Below are positions 1-6,222 of a stretch of DNA of 44,597 nt, piece after piece (the first letter of the stretch is position 1; every line of letters starts with the position of its first letter). The notes under the pieces are model-generated. The model was not told the origin of the DNA. It was given only the letters and a program-made list of their open reading frames with translations, and ran no database searches. Position numbers and translations under genes: made by a program. The stretch lies in contig JAPLOI010000049.1 in the NCBI GenBank assembly GCA_026400815.1, forward strand, positions 1-44,597, written 5' to 3'. This stretch comes from Alphaproteobacteria bacterium. GTDB taxonomy: Bacteria > Pseudomonadota > Alphaproteobacteria > Acetobacterales > Acetobacteraceae.

Positions 1-186
1 CTGTCCATGCCATCCCTCACCCCCACGAATCGTCCCAACGGGCAGGGAATCACATCCGATTCAGGCGATTCAACTTCTTTCCGGATGGGCTCTAAGGCCG
101 GCCTGCTGTCCCGTGCTGGACGTCGTGACAACAGAAGGCGCAACTATAGCGTGCAGTAGCCTCGGCACTGCCCTCACCCAATCATC
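1..186. other. No gene recognised at left edge
   Basis: I see no credible coding sequence, RNA gene or repeat in this stretch. The open frame crossing it on the minus strand is only the mirror of the fructokinase-like sequence that follows. It may contain the promoter of the mak fragment, but no clear -35/-10 pair was identified. Confidence 0.5.
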
Positions 187-514
187 CCCCGCCTTGAGCC
201 AAACCCCACACCGGCGCACCATGCGCCCATGAGCACGCCCTACGAGGTCCGCATCGGCATCGACCTCGGCGGCACCAAAACCGAGATCGCCGCCCTCGCC
301 CCCGATGGCAGCCTTCTCCATCGCCACCGTGTCCCCACCCCCACGGGCTTCGAGGCCTCCGTGCGCGGCATGGCCGACATGGTGCTGGGGATCGAGTGGC
401 AGATGGCCCAAAGCCATGGCCTGCGCCGCGCCTCCGTCGGCTTCGGCATTCCCGACGTCAGCTCCCTCGTCACCTTCATGGTAAAGAACGCCAACACCAT
501 CGCCCTCAACAGCC
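187..514 (+). repeat. Direct repeat, copy 1 (mak 5' region)
   Basis: About 328 bp repeated at 1325-1652 with a constant offset of 1138 bp. It covers roughly 42 bp of leader plus the first ~95 codons of mak. By eye the coding part differs at roughly 18 positions (about 94% identity). The junctions are sharp: homology begins at a CCCCGCC run and ends in the Asn-(Ser/Gly)-His codons. Confidence 0.9.
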
Positions 515-528
515 ACAAGCAACCGTAG
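229..528 (+). pseudogene. Truncated duplicate of fructokinase mak
   Basis: This 99-residue frame copies the N-terminus of the complete fructokinase at 1367-2293, including the phosphate-binding DLGGTKTE motif near residues 12-19. It then diverges after about residue 95 and stops. It lacks the catalytic Asp region, the zinc motif and the C-terminal lobe, so it cannot be an active ROK kinase. It also carries changes at positions conserved in the intact copy: GIPG has become GIPD, and ISPVTDMVKNAN has become SSLVTFMVKNAN. Both fit decay under relaxed selection. No ribosome-binding site is visible before its ATG. It is most likely the scar of a partial duplication. Confidence 0.85.
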
Positions 529-553
529 GATGCAGTGCGTCTCGCACTGCACC
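522..553. repeat. REP-like palindrome at the end of the mak fragment
   Basis: Nine-base arms TGCAGTGCG (531-539) and CGCACTGCA (543-551) flank a TCT loop, inside a GTAGGA...CACC frame. The layout resembles REP-type intergenic palindromes of proteobacteria, which often read GTAGG(G/A)TG...CACC; that comparison is from memory. It begins about 8 bp after homology to mak ends, so it may mark the recombination breakpoint. No second copy was seen in the window. Confidence 0.45.
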
Positions 554-703
554 TCCTCCTGCAAAACCGCCCCCTGTGGTCCAGGCCGCCCCGATTGCGC
601 CCGCTTTGGCAGTGCCGCGCGCCAGCGGAGCCAACCCATTCCGTTGCGTCTCGCCATCAACTCCGGCACGCTATCCCAGCCCCAATGCCTCGGAGCAACG
701 CGC

Positions 704-732
704 TTGACCCGCCACCTGTATCTACATACATA
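704..732 (+). promoter_or_regulatory. Putative brnTA promoter with operator palindrome
   Basis: TTGACC at 704-709 and TACATA at 727-732 are 17 bp apart, a fair sigma70-type promoter. An inverted repeat TGTAT-ctac-ATACA spans 717-730 and overlaps the -10 element. BrnA-type antitoxins are known to autorepress at palindromes in this position. Predicted transcription would start near 739, almost on the first codon of brnT. Promoter and operator assignments are inference from sequence only. Confidence 0.4.
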
Positions 733-737
733 GCTAC

Positions 738-1016
738 ATATCGCTCGAACTCGAGTGGGACGAAGCCAAGCGCCAAGCCAACCTCGCCAAGCACGGCATC
801 GATTTCCTCCGTGCCGTCGACGTCTTCGCTGGCCCGCACATCATTCTGCCGGCGCGCGAAACAGCCACCGAAGCGCGCTGGATCGCGATCGGCCTAACCG
901 AAGGGCTTCACGTCGCCCTCGTCTTCACCCGGCGCGGATCATCCATCCGCGTCATCTCCATCCGGAGGGCCCGCCATGGCGAACGCCGGCAACATCAAGC
1001 GCTACACGGTCACTGA
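738..1016 (+). CDS. brnT: BrnT-family toxin (DUF497), non-canonical start
   Basis: The frame reads ISLELEWDEAKRQANLAKHG and continues through IDFLRAVDVFAG, a TEARWIAIG segment and a final VISIRRARHGER segment. This is the complete order of BrnT (DUF497) toxin motifs, a RelE-like ribonuclease of type II toxin-antitoxin systems. Length is about 92 residues, normal for the family. There is no ATG, GTG or TTG between the in-frame stop at 705-707 and the conserved start; the codon in the expected place is ATA (738). Either translation starts at ATA, or the start codon has been lost and the toxin is silent. The end overlaps brnA by 41 nt, as expected for coupled TA genes. The family call is secure; functionality is uncertain. 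Confidence 0.75.
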   Translation: MSLELEWDEAKRQANLAKHGIDFLRAVDVFAGPHIILPARETATEARWIAIGLTEGLHVALVFTRRGSSIRVISIRRARHGERRQHQALHGH

Positions 1017-1311
1017 AATCCAGGCCATGCGCGACCGCGGCGAAGACCAAACCGATTGGCACCGCCTCGACACCATGACCGAAGCCGAACTCGAAGCCGC
1101 CATCGCCTCCGACCCCGATTGGAAAGACATCCCCGCCGACTGGTACAAGGATGCCGTTCTCGTCACCCCCGCCCCCAAGCAACTCCTCTCCCTGCGCCTC
1201 GATGCCGACCTCGTCGCCTGGTTCCGCGCGCAAGGCCCTGGCTACCAAACCCGCATGAACGCCGTCCTCCGCGCCTACATGGCCGCCGCCGCCAAGAACA
1301 AAGCGCCATAG
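976..1311 (+). CDS. brnA: BrnA-family antitoxin
   Basis: A 111-residue protein ending in a segment typical of BrnA/DUF4415 antitoxins: LRLDADLVAWFRAQGPGYQT, then RMNAVLRAYM, a ribbon-helix-helix DNA-binding and dimerisation domain at roughly residues 73-102. The acidic N-terminal half (TEAELEAAIASDPDW) is the usual toxin-wrapping region. The start is supported by GGAGG about 8 nt upstream, inside the toxin gene, and the two frames overlap. Known members neutralise BrnT and repress the operon, which fits the palindrome at 717-730. The pair sits between two copies of the mak 5' region, so it probably arrived with, or was trapped by, that rearrangement. Confidence 0.85.
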   Translation: MANAGNIKRYTVTEIQAMRDRGEDQTDWHRLDTMTEAELEAAIASDPDWKDIPADWYKDAVLVTPAPKQLLSLRLDADLVAWFRAQGPGYQTRMNAVLRAYMAAAAKNKAP

Positions 1312-1324
1312 CGCAACGTCAACG

Positions 1325-1652
1325 CCCCGCCTTGAGCCAAACCCCACACCGGCGCACCATGCGCCCATGAGCACGCCCTACGACTTCCGCATCGGCATCG
1401 ACCTCGGCGGCACCAAAACCGAGATCGCCGCCCTCGCCCCCGATGGCAGCCTTCTCCACCGCCACCGTGTCCCCACCCCCGCGGGCTACGAGGCCTCCGT
1501 GCGCGGCATGGCCGACATGGTACTGGGGATCGAGCAGCAGATGGCCCAAAGCCATGGCCTGCGCCGCGCCTCCGTCGGCTTCGGCATCCCCGGCGTCATC
1601 TCCCCCGTCACCGACATGGTCAAGAACGCCAACACCATCGCCCTGAACGGCC
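1325..1652 (+). repeat. Direct repeat, copy 2 (within intact mak)
   Basis: Second copy of the repeat at 187-514. Here it forms the leader and first third of the complete fructokinase gene, so this is probably the parental copy. Recombination between the two copies would delete brnTA and restore a single mak. Confidence 0.9.
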
Positions 1653-2293
1653 ACCCGTTCGACAAGGACATCGCCGCCCTCCTCGGGCGAGAGGTCCGGG
1701 TGGAGAACGATGCCAACTGCTTCGCCCTCTCCGAAGCTTCCGATGGCGCCGGCGCCGGCCAGTCCGTCGTCTTCGGCGTCATCCTCGGCACCGGCTGCGG
1801 CGGCGGCATCGTGGTGGATGGCAAGGTCATTCGCGGCCGCAACCGCGTCACCGGCGAATGGGGCCACACCCCCCTGCCCTGGCCGAAGCCGGAGGAACTG
1901 CCCGGCACCCTCTGCTGGTGCGGCCACCGCAACTGCCTGGAAACCCTCATCGCCGGCCCCGGCCTGGCCATGGATTGCGATGGGCCGGATGCCCGCGATG
2001 GCCACGCCGTGGTCGAACGCGCCCGCACCGGCGATGCCAAGGCCCAGGCCGCCATGGATCGCCACGCCGATCGCCTGGCCCGTGGGCTGGCCGTCATCGT
2101 CAACATCCTCGATCCCGATGTCATCGTCCTCGGCGGCGGCCTCTCCAACCTCGATCACCTCTACCAGCAGGTGCCCGGGCTCATGGCCCCGCACGTCTTC
2201 AGCGATTTCGTCCACACCCCCATCGTCAAGAACATGCACGGGGATAGCTCCGGCGTCCGCGGCGCCGCCTGGCTCTGGCCGCCACCGAACTAA
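1367..2293 (+). CDS. mak: Fructokinase / manno(fructo)kinase, ROK family
   Basis: A 308-residue cytoplasmic sugar kinase that would phosphorylate fructose (and probably mannose) at C6 using ATP. It closely follows E. coli Mak: DLGGTKTE near the N-terminus for phosphate binding, KNANTIALNGHPFDKD, VENDANCFALSEA with the catalytic Asp, GTGCGGG, the zinc site formed by GEWGH and CWCGHRNCLE, VNILDPDVIVLGGG, and a C-terminal HGDSSGVRGAAWLWP. Length is normal for the family. The start matches the duplicated leader, and no strong Shine-Dalgarno is visible. Upstream is brnA (55 bp gap), with a partial copy of this gene beyond it. Leu and Val codons favour CTC and GTC, as in dinB nearby. The family is certain; the exact sugar is inferred. 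Confidence 0.92.
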   Translation: MSTPYDFRIGIDLGGTKTEIAALAPDGSLLHRHRVPTPAGYEASVRGMADMVLGIEQQMAQSHGLRRASVGFGIPGVISPVTDMVKNANTIALNGHPFDKDIAALLGREVRVENDANCFALSEASDGAGAGQSVVFGVILGTGCGGGIVVDGKVIRGRNRVTGEWGHTPLPWPKPEELPGTLCWCGHRNCLETLIAGPGLAMDCDGPDARDGHAVVERARTGDAKAQAAMDRHADRLARGLAVIVNILDPDVIVLGGGLSNLDHLYQQVPGLMAPHVFSDFVHTPIVKNMHGDSSGVRGAAWLWPPPN

Positions 2294-2322
2294 CATTTTT
2301 TCACCAAACCGCGCAAAAATTC

Positions 2323-2358
2323 CTTGCATCACTAACACCGGTGAGCTACATTCACCGG
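2323..2358 (+). promoter_or_regulatory. Putative leaderless promoter with palindromic operator
   Basis: TTGCAT (2323-2328) and TACATT (2347-2352) are 17 bp apart. The expected transcription start falls at 2358-2359, and an ATG begins exactly at 2359. An inverted repeat CCGGTGA (2338-2344) / TCACCGG (2352-2358) straddles the -10 box, where a repressor would block RNA polymerase. No Shine-Dalgarno precedes the ATG, consistent with a leaderless mRNA. Confidence 0.5.
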
Positions 2359-2829
2359 ATGCAGAACATCCCCTCCCCCCAGGCCGCCGCGCGCGCCCAC
2401 CAGAGCCAAAGTGCCCTGGCAGGGGAACTGCGCCTGCTCGCCACGCTGGAGGCTTTCATCCTCGCCCTGCTCGCGGCCGTCCTTGGCCGCCGCCGCACCG
2501 CGGCCAACTGGCACCCCCTCTCCCCGCTGGACTACGTGAACGACGACGAAGACCTCCCATACGAAGTCCTCTTCCCCTCCCACGCCCTCACTGCGTCCAG
2601 CGCCCCGCGCGAGTACCGCCTGCCCTGCCATACCCATCAGGGAATCGAGCACCCCATCCTCTGGGTCCTCGGCCCCGGCCCCAACCGCGGCATGCGCCCC
2701 CACAAGCGCCCCCTCCCCCACATCCAAATCACCACCGCCCGCGCGCCCCCACCCACAGCCCCGCCCCCAAAGACCCCTCCAGGAGCAACAGCCGACTCAC
2801 GCTCATTTTGTTTCGCTATCAAAACTTAA
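2359..2829 (+). CDS. Hypothetical protein, hydrophobic N-half and Pro-rich tail
   Basis: I do not recognise a named family. The 156-residue product has a helix with a hydrophobic stretch near residues 25-47 (LLATLEAFILALLAAVLG then RRR). An acidic segment DYVNDDEDLPYEVLFP follows, then a central CHTHQGIEHPILWVLGPGPN block, and a Pro-rich low-complexity tail from about residue 120. The ATG at 2359 was preferred over GTG at 2341 because the promoter would begin transcription at 2358-2359. The composed, non-repetitive first 110 residues suggest a real gene; the tail may be eroded. It lies between mak and dinB on the same strand in a patch of C-ending codons. Function unknown. Confidence 0.55.
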   Translation: MQNIPSPQAAARAHQSQSALAGELRLLATLEAFILALLAAVLGRRRTAANWHPLSPLDYVNDDEDLPYEVLFPSHALTASSAPREYRLPCHTHQGIEHPILWVLGPGPNRGMRPHKRPLPHIQITTARAPPPTAPPPKTPPGATADSRSFCFAIKT

Positions 2830-2871
2830 TCCTGTTTGACCCCACCCCGCCCCCCGCCCGTACAACCTCCC

Positions 2872-4143
2872 ATGCCACCCCCCTTCCCCCCCGGCACCCC
2901 CGCCCTCTGCCGAGATTGCGGCGCCGATCCCGGTGATGCCCCCGTCTGCCCCGCCTGCACCCACCGCCGCATCGTCCGCCACCCGGAACTGAACACCCTC
3001 ACCATCGCCCACGTCGATTGCGATGCCTTCTACGCCAGCGTGGAAAAGCGCGACCGGCCAGAACTTCTCTCCCGCCCCGTCATCGTCGGCGGCGGCGTCC
3101 GCGGCGTCGTCTCCGCCGCCTGCTACATCGCCCGCATCTACGGCGTGCGCAGTGCCATGCCCATGTTCAAGGCCCTGAAGGCCTGCCCCGACGCCGTCGT
3201 CATCCGCCCGGATTTCAGCAAATACACCGCCGCCGCCCGCCAGATCCGCGCCCTGATGGAATCCCTCACCCCCCTCGTCCAACCCCTCTCCATCGACGAA
3301 GCCGTCCTCGACCTCGCCGGCACCCAGGCCCTCCACAACGCCACCCCCGCCGCCGTCCTCGCCCGCTTCGCGCTGGATGTCGAAAAGCAGGTCGGCGTCA
3401 CCATCTCCATCGGCCTCGCCCGCAACCGCCTCATGGCCAAGATCGCCGCCGGCCGAGACAAGCCCCGCGGCTACTGCGTCATCGGCCAGGAAGCCCCCGC
3501 CCTCCTCGCCCCGGAACCCGTCCGCCTCCTCCCCGGCATCGGCCCCGCCTTCGCCAAAAAGCTGGAATCCCTAGGGATAACCAAGCTCGCCCACCTCCAG
3601 GCCATGGATGAACAAACCGCCCGCCGCCGCCTCGGCGAAGACGGCCCCGCCCTCCTCCAACGCGCCCGCGGGGAAGACAGCCGCCTCGTCCACCCAGACC
3701 GAGACACCAAGTCGATCAGCGCCGAAACCACCTTCAACACCGATCTCGCCGACCAAACCGCCCTGGAACGCGAGCTCTGGCGCCTGTCCGAAAAACTCGC
3801 CAACCGCCTCCGCGCGTCGGAGTACGCCGCCGCCGGCGTGGTCCTGAAACTCAAAACCGCCGCCTTCGCCAACCGCACCCGCACCCAGCGCCTGCCCCAC
3901 CCCACCCGCCTGCCCGACCTGCTCTTCCAAACCGCCCGCACCATGCTGGCCCGCGAAGTCGATGGCACCGCCTACCGCCTCATCGGCATCGGCGCCCAAC
4001 CCCTCGCCCCCGCCGCCCAAGCCGACCCGCCAGACCTCGCCGACCCCGGCCAACCCCGCCGCGCCGCCGCCCAAGGCGCCATCGATGCCCTGCGCGCCAA
4101 GTTCGGGGCGAACGCGGTGGTGAAGGGACGAGGGTTTAAGTAA
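2872..4143 (+). CDS. dinB: DNA polymerase IV (Y family)
   Basis: A 423-residue translesion polymerase that bypasses damaged bases. The N-terminus has a CX2C-X9-CX2C zinc ribbon (Cys 13, 16, 26, 29), a layout I associate with some alphaproteobacterial DinB proteins. The palm follows, with VDCDAFYASVEKRD (Asp 49, Asp 51) and SIDEA (Asp 142, Glu 143) supplying metal ligands. SIGLARNRLMAKIAAGRDKP, the LLPGIG helix-hairpin-helix thumb and a little-finger domain (SAETTFNTDL) come next. The C-terminus is a conserved-looking ALRAKFG...VVKGRGFK. ATG at 2872 was chosen over an in-frame TTG at 2836, which adds only a Pro-rich stretch. No obvious LexA box was seen. A palindromic terminator starts 5 bp after the stop. 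Confidence 0.93.
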   Translation: MPPPFPPGTPALCRDCGADPGDAPVCPACTHRRIVRHPELNTLTIAHVDCDAFYASVEKRDRPELLSRPVIVGGGVRGVVSAACYIARIYGVRSAMPMFKALKACPDAVVIRPDFSKYTAAARQIRALMESLTPLVQPLSIDEAVLDLAGTQALHNATPAAVLARFALDVEKQVGVTISIGLARNRLMAKIAAGRDKPRGYCVIGQEAPALLAPEPVRLLPGIGPAFAKKLESLGITKLAHLQAMDEQTARRRLGEDGPALLQRARGEDSRLVHPDRDTKSISAETTFNTDLADQTALERELWRLSEKLANRLRASEYAAAGVVLKLKTAAFANRTRTQRLPHPTRLPDLLFQTARTMLAREVDGTAYRLIGIGAQPLAPAAQADPPDLADPGQPRRAAAQGAIDALRAKFGANAVVKGRGFK

Positions 4144-4147
4144 GCGC

Positions 4148-4185
4148 CTTCTTTTTCTGAAGAAAAAGAAGCAAAAAGACTTTTA
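4148..4185 (+). terminator. Stop-proximal palindromic repeat, copy 1
   Basis: Ten-base arms CTTCTTTTTC (4148-4157) and GAAAAAGAAG (4162-4171) enclose a TGAA loop, followed by CAAAAAGACTTTT. It begins 5 bp after the dinB stop and lies between convergent genes, so it could end both transcripts. The 35 bases at 4148-4182 are identical to the reverse complement of 30031-30065. Degenerate relatives lie at 19438-19460 and 36795-36834. Confidence 0.75.
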
Positions 4186-4208
4186 TAAAATGGTGCGGAT
4201 AGGGCCGA

Positions 4209-5684
4209 TTATTTCAGTCCTGGCACTCGTTCCACCAATGCTGTCTGCAACGCGTCCCGCCGCTCCCACAATGAGCGGTACCAGGCGGTCCTGGCCCGCA
4301 TCTGGAATGCCAGCATCCGCTCCCGCGCCACCCGCGCCCGCGCCTGATCCGCGATGCCCTGTGCCTTGTCCGGGTTGTTCGCCAGCCACATCAGCCGCGC
4401 GAACAGCCCTTGCGGGTCCTCGAAGATCAGCCCGTTCTCCCCGTCGCGGATGCTGGCGGCATAAACGGTGGGGGAGGCCAGGGCGACTGCCCGGTGCCCG
4501 GCCGCCTCCAGGAACTTCAGGTCGGATTTGCACCGGTTGAACAGCGTATCCCGCAGCGGCATGAACGAAACCTCGCAGCGCGACAGCAGGCCCAAATAGG
4601 TCTCGTAGTCGCACAGCGGCGTGAAACGCTTGTGCGGCGTGTCCAGCGCCTCAAAGAACGCCTGGTCCGCCACCACCTCGAACCGCAGCCGCCCCCCGGC
4701 CTGACGCGCCGCGGCATTGATCGCCTCGATCTGCCCGGGCCAGTCCTCCTCCCGGTTCAGCGCGGCGAACAGCACCGTCAGCTGCGCCGGATTGGTAAAG
4801 TTGGCCGGCTCCGGCAGCTGGGCCAGCGCGTTGGGGAACACCGCCACCTCCGGGTTCTCCCGCCGGAACACCTCGGCCAGCGCGGGCATGGAGGTCTGGA
4901 TGGCATGCACCCCGGAAAAATTCACCACGTCCGACCGATGCAGCACGCTGATCTGGCTGGGATGGTCATCGAACTCGCACACCACCACCCAGCCGCGCCG
5001 GCTCAGGATGCGGATGATCTCCAGGCCAGAGGCCCCGGTCAGCGCCGGCCGATGCAGAATGAACACGCCGGGCGCACCCGCGAGGTCGGGCACCGTCTCC
5101 AACGGCCCCGCGATCCCCGCCGCGATCCCGGGCTCGCGCATCAGGGCCGCCATCGGCTCCACCACCCGCACCTGGCTCACGCCCCCCACATGCGGCAGCA
5201 TGCTGGACATCACCCGCAGCATCCGCCGCTCCGGGCCCCGGCCCAGGCGCCACACCAGGAACGGCGGCATCTCCGCCGCATCCAGCGCATGCAGCCCGGC
5301 GCCGACAATCATCGAATGCTGCGCCTGCACGTCGCCCTGCGGCAGGCACAGCACGAGCACGCCCTCGTCGGACAGCATCCGCCCGAGTTCGGCCAGCAAC
5401 CCCTGGCTGGTGCAGGCGCCGGGGGACACCAGGATGCAATCCAGCTTCGGCAGCGCGGGCAGCAAATCACGCTCGGGGGCCAGGCAATACACCCGGTCCA
5501 GCACCCCCGCAGCCCGCGCGGCCAGCGCCGGGTCCGGCTCGATGCCAATCAGCCGGCAGGTGGGATTGCGCCGGCGCAGGCTGGCGGCCATGGCCCCGTC
5601 GCCGCAGCCGAGATGCAACACCACGGCGGCGGAAAGCGGCACTTTCTCCGCCAGGAACCCGTAGCCTTCAGGTTGGGCGTGCAA
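4209..5684 (-). CDS. Methyltransferase-glycosyltransferase fusion protein
   Basis: Roughly 491 residues with two parts. The N-terminal third carries a class I SAM-methyltransferase motif (VVLHLGCGDGAMAASL near residues 21-36, then IGIEPDP as the acidic ribose-binding strand). The C-terminal part looks like a GT4/CgeB-like glycosyltransferase: CEFDDHPSQI, PNALAQLPEP, a DYETYLGLLSRCEVSFMPL segment, LKFLEAAGHRAVALASPTVYA and DGENGLIFEDP, the usual end of a GT-B donor site. It probably decorates a surface polysaccharide or protein in the cytoplasm. No ATG fits; TTG at 5684, with GGAGAGG 3 nt upstream, is the best start, and an upstream start would overlap the divergent GNAT gene. Substrate unknown. 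Confidence 0.75.
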   Translation of the reverse strand: MHAQPEGYGFLAEKVPLSAAVVLHLGCGDGAMAASLRRRNPTCRLIGIEPDPALAARAAGVLDRVYCLAPERDLLPALPKLDCILVSPGACTSQGLLAELGRMLSDEGVLVLCLPQGDVQAQHSMIVGAGLHALDAAEMPPFLVWRLGRGPERRMLRVMSSMLPHVGGVSQVRVVEPMAALMREPGIAAGIAGPLETVPDLAGAPGVFILHRPALTGASGLEIIRILSRRGWVVVCEFDDHPSQISVLHRSDVVNFSGVHAIQTSMPALAEVFRRENPEVAVFPNALAQLPEPANFTNPAQLTVLFAALNREEDWPGQIEAINAAARQAGGRLRFEVVADQAFFEALDTPHKRFTPLCDYETYLGLLSRCEVSFMPLRDTLFNRCKSDLKFLEAAGHRAVALASPTVYAASIRDGENGLIFEDPQGLFARLMWLANNPDKAQGIADQARARVARERMLAFQMRARTAWYRSLWERRDALQTALVERVPGLK

Positions 5685-5704
5685 CAGCCTCTCCGTTCGA
5701 TCGC

Positions 5705-5743
5705 GCGACCCTACCCTGCGGCCGGTGCCGGCGGTAGGGTCGC
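5705..5743. promoter_or_regulatory. Operator-like palindrome between divergent genes
   Basis: Perfect 11-bp arms GCGACCCTACC (5705-5715) and GGTAGGGTCGC (5733-5743), separated by 17 bp, sit between the divergent starts at 5684 and 5779. Position and symmetry suggest a shared operator or cruciform. It does not look like a terminator because it follows no gene end. The binding protein is unknown. Confidence 0.5.
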
Positions 5744-5778
5744 CGGTATTGCTTGCACTGATGTGAAGGAGGCCAAGG

Positions 5779-6222
5779 ATGAAAATCCGCCCCGCCGATG
5801 CCGCGGACCTTCCCGCGGTGCAGCGCATCGTGAACGACGCCTACACCAAATACATCGCCCGCATCGGCAAGCCGCCCGGCCCGATGAACGACGACTACGC
5901 CGCCCTGATCCGCGCCCACCAGGTGTGGGTGATGGGCGATCCCGTCGCCGGCGCCATCGTGCTGCTGCCGGAGCCCGACCACCTGCTGCTGGACAACGTC
6001 GCCGTCGATCCCGCCGCGCAGGGCCAGGGCGTCGGCCGCGCCCTGATCGAATTCGCCGAGGCCGAGGCACGTCGCCGCGGCTTCGGCGAACTGCGCCTCT
6101 ACACCCACGAGACGATGGTGGAGAACATCGCCCTCTATGCCCGCACCGGCTGGGCGGAAACCGGCCGCGCCGAGCAGAACGGCTTTGCGCGCGTGTTCTT
6201 CAGTAAGCCGCTCCCTACCTGA
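5779..6222 (+). CDS. GNAT-family N-acetyltransferase
   Basis: A 147-residue single-domain GNAT enzyme that would transfer an acetyl group from acetyl-CoA to an unknown amine. It opens with IRPADAADLPAVQRIVNDAY (helix 1). The CoA pyrophosphate-binding loop is LLDNVAVDPAAQGQGVGRALI around residues 73-93, and ELRLYTHETMVENIALYARTGW is the C-terminal motif. GGAGG lies about 8 nt before the ATG. The end overlaps the convergent metallo-hydrolase gene by 8 nt. The gene diverges from the methyltransferase-glycosyltransferase across a palindrome, hinting at shared control. Confidence 0.88.
   Translation: MKIRPADAADLPAVQRIVNDAYTKYIARIGKPPGPMNDDYAALIRAHQVWVMGDPVAGAIVLLPEPDHLLLDNVAVDPAAQGQGVGRALIEFAEAEARRRGFGELRLYTHETMVENIALYARTGWAETGRAEQNGFARVFFSKPLPT

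Noticed and set aside
4410-6206. 598-codon open frame on the plus strand across the methyltransferase-glycosyltransferase gene
   Set aside because: It is antisense to a protein with clear domains, is rich in Arg/His/Gln, and shows no family motifs. High GC produces such long mirror frames.
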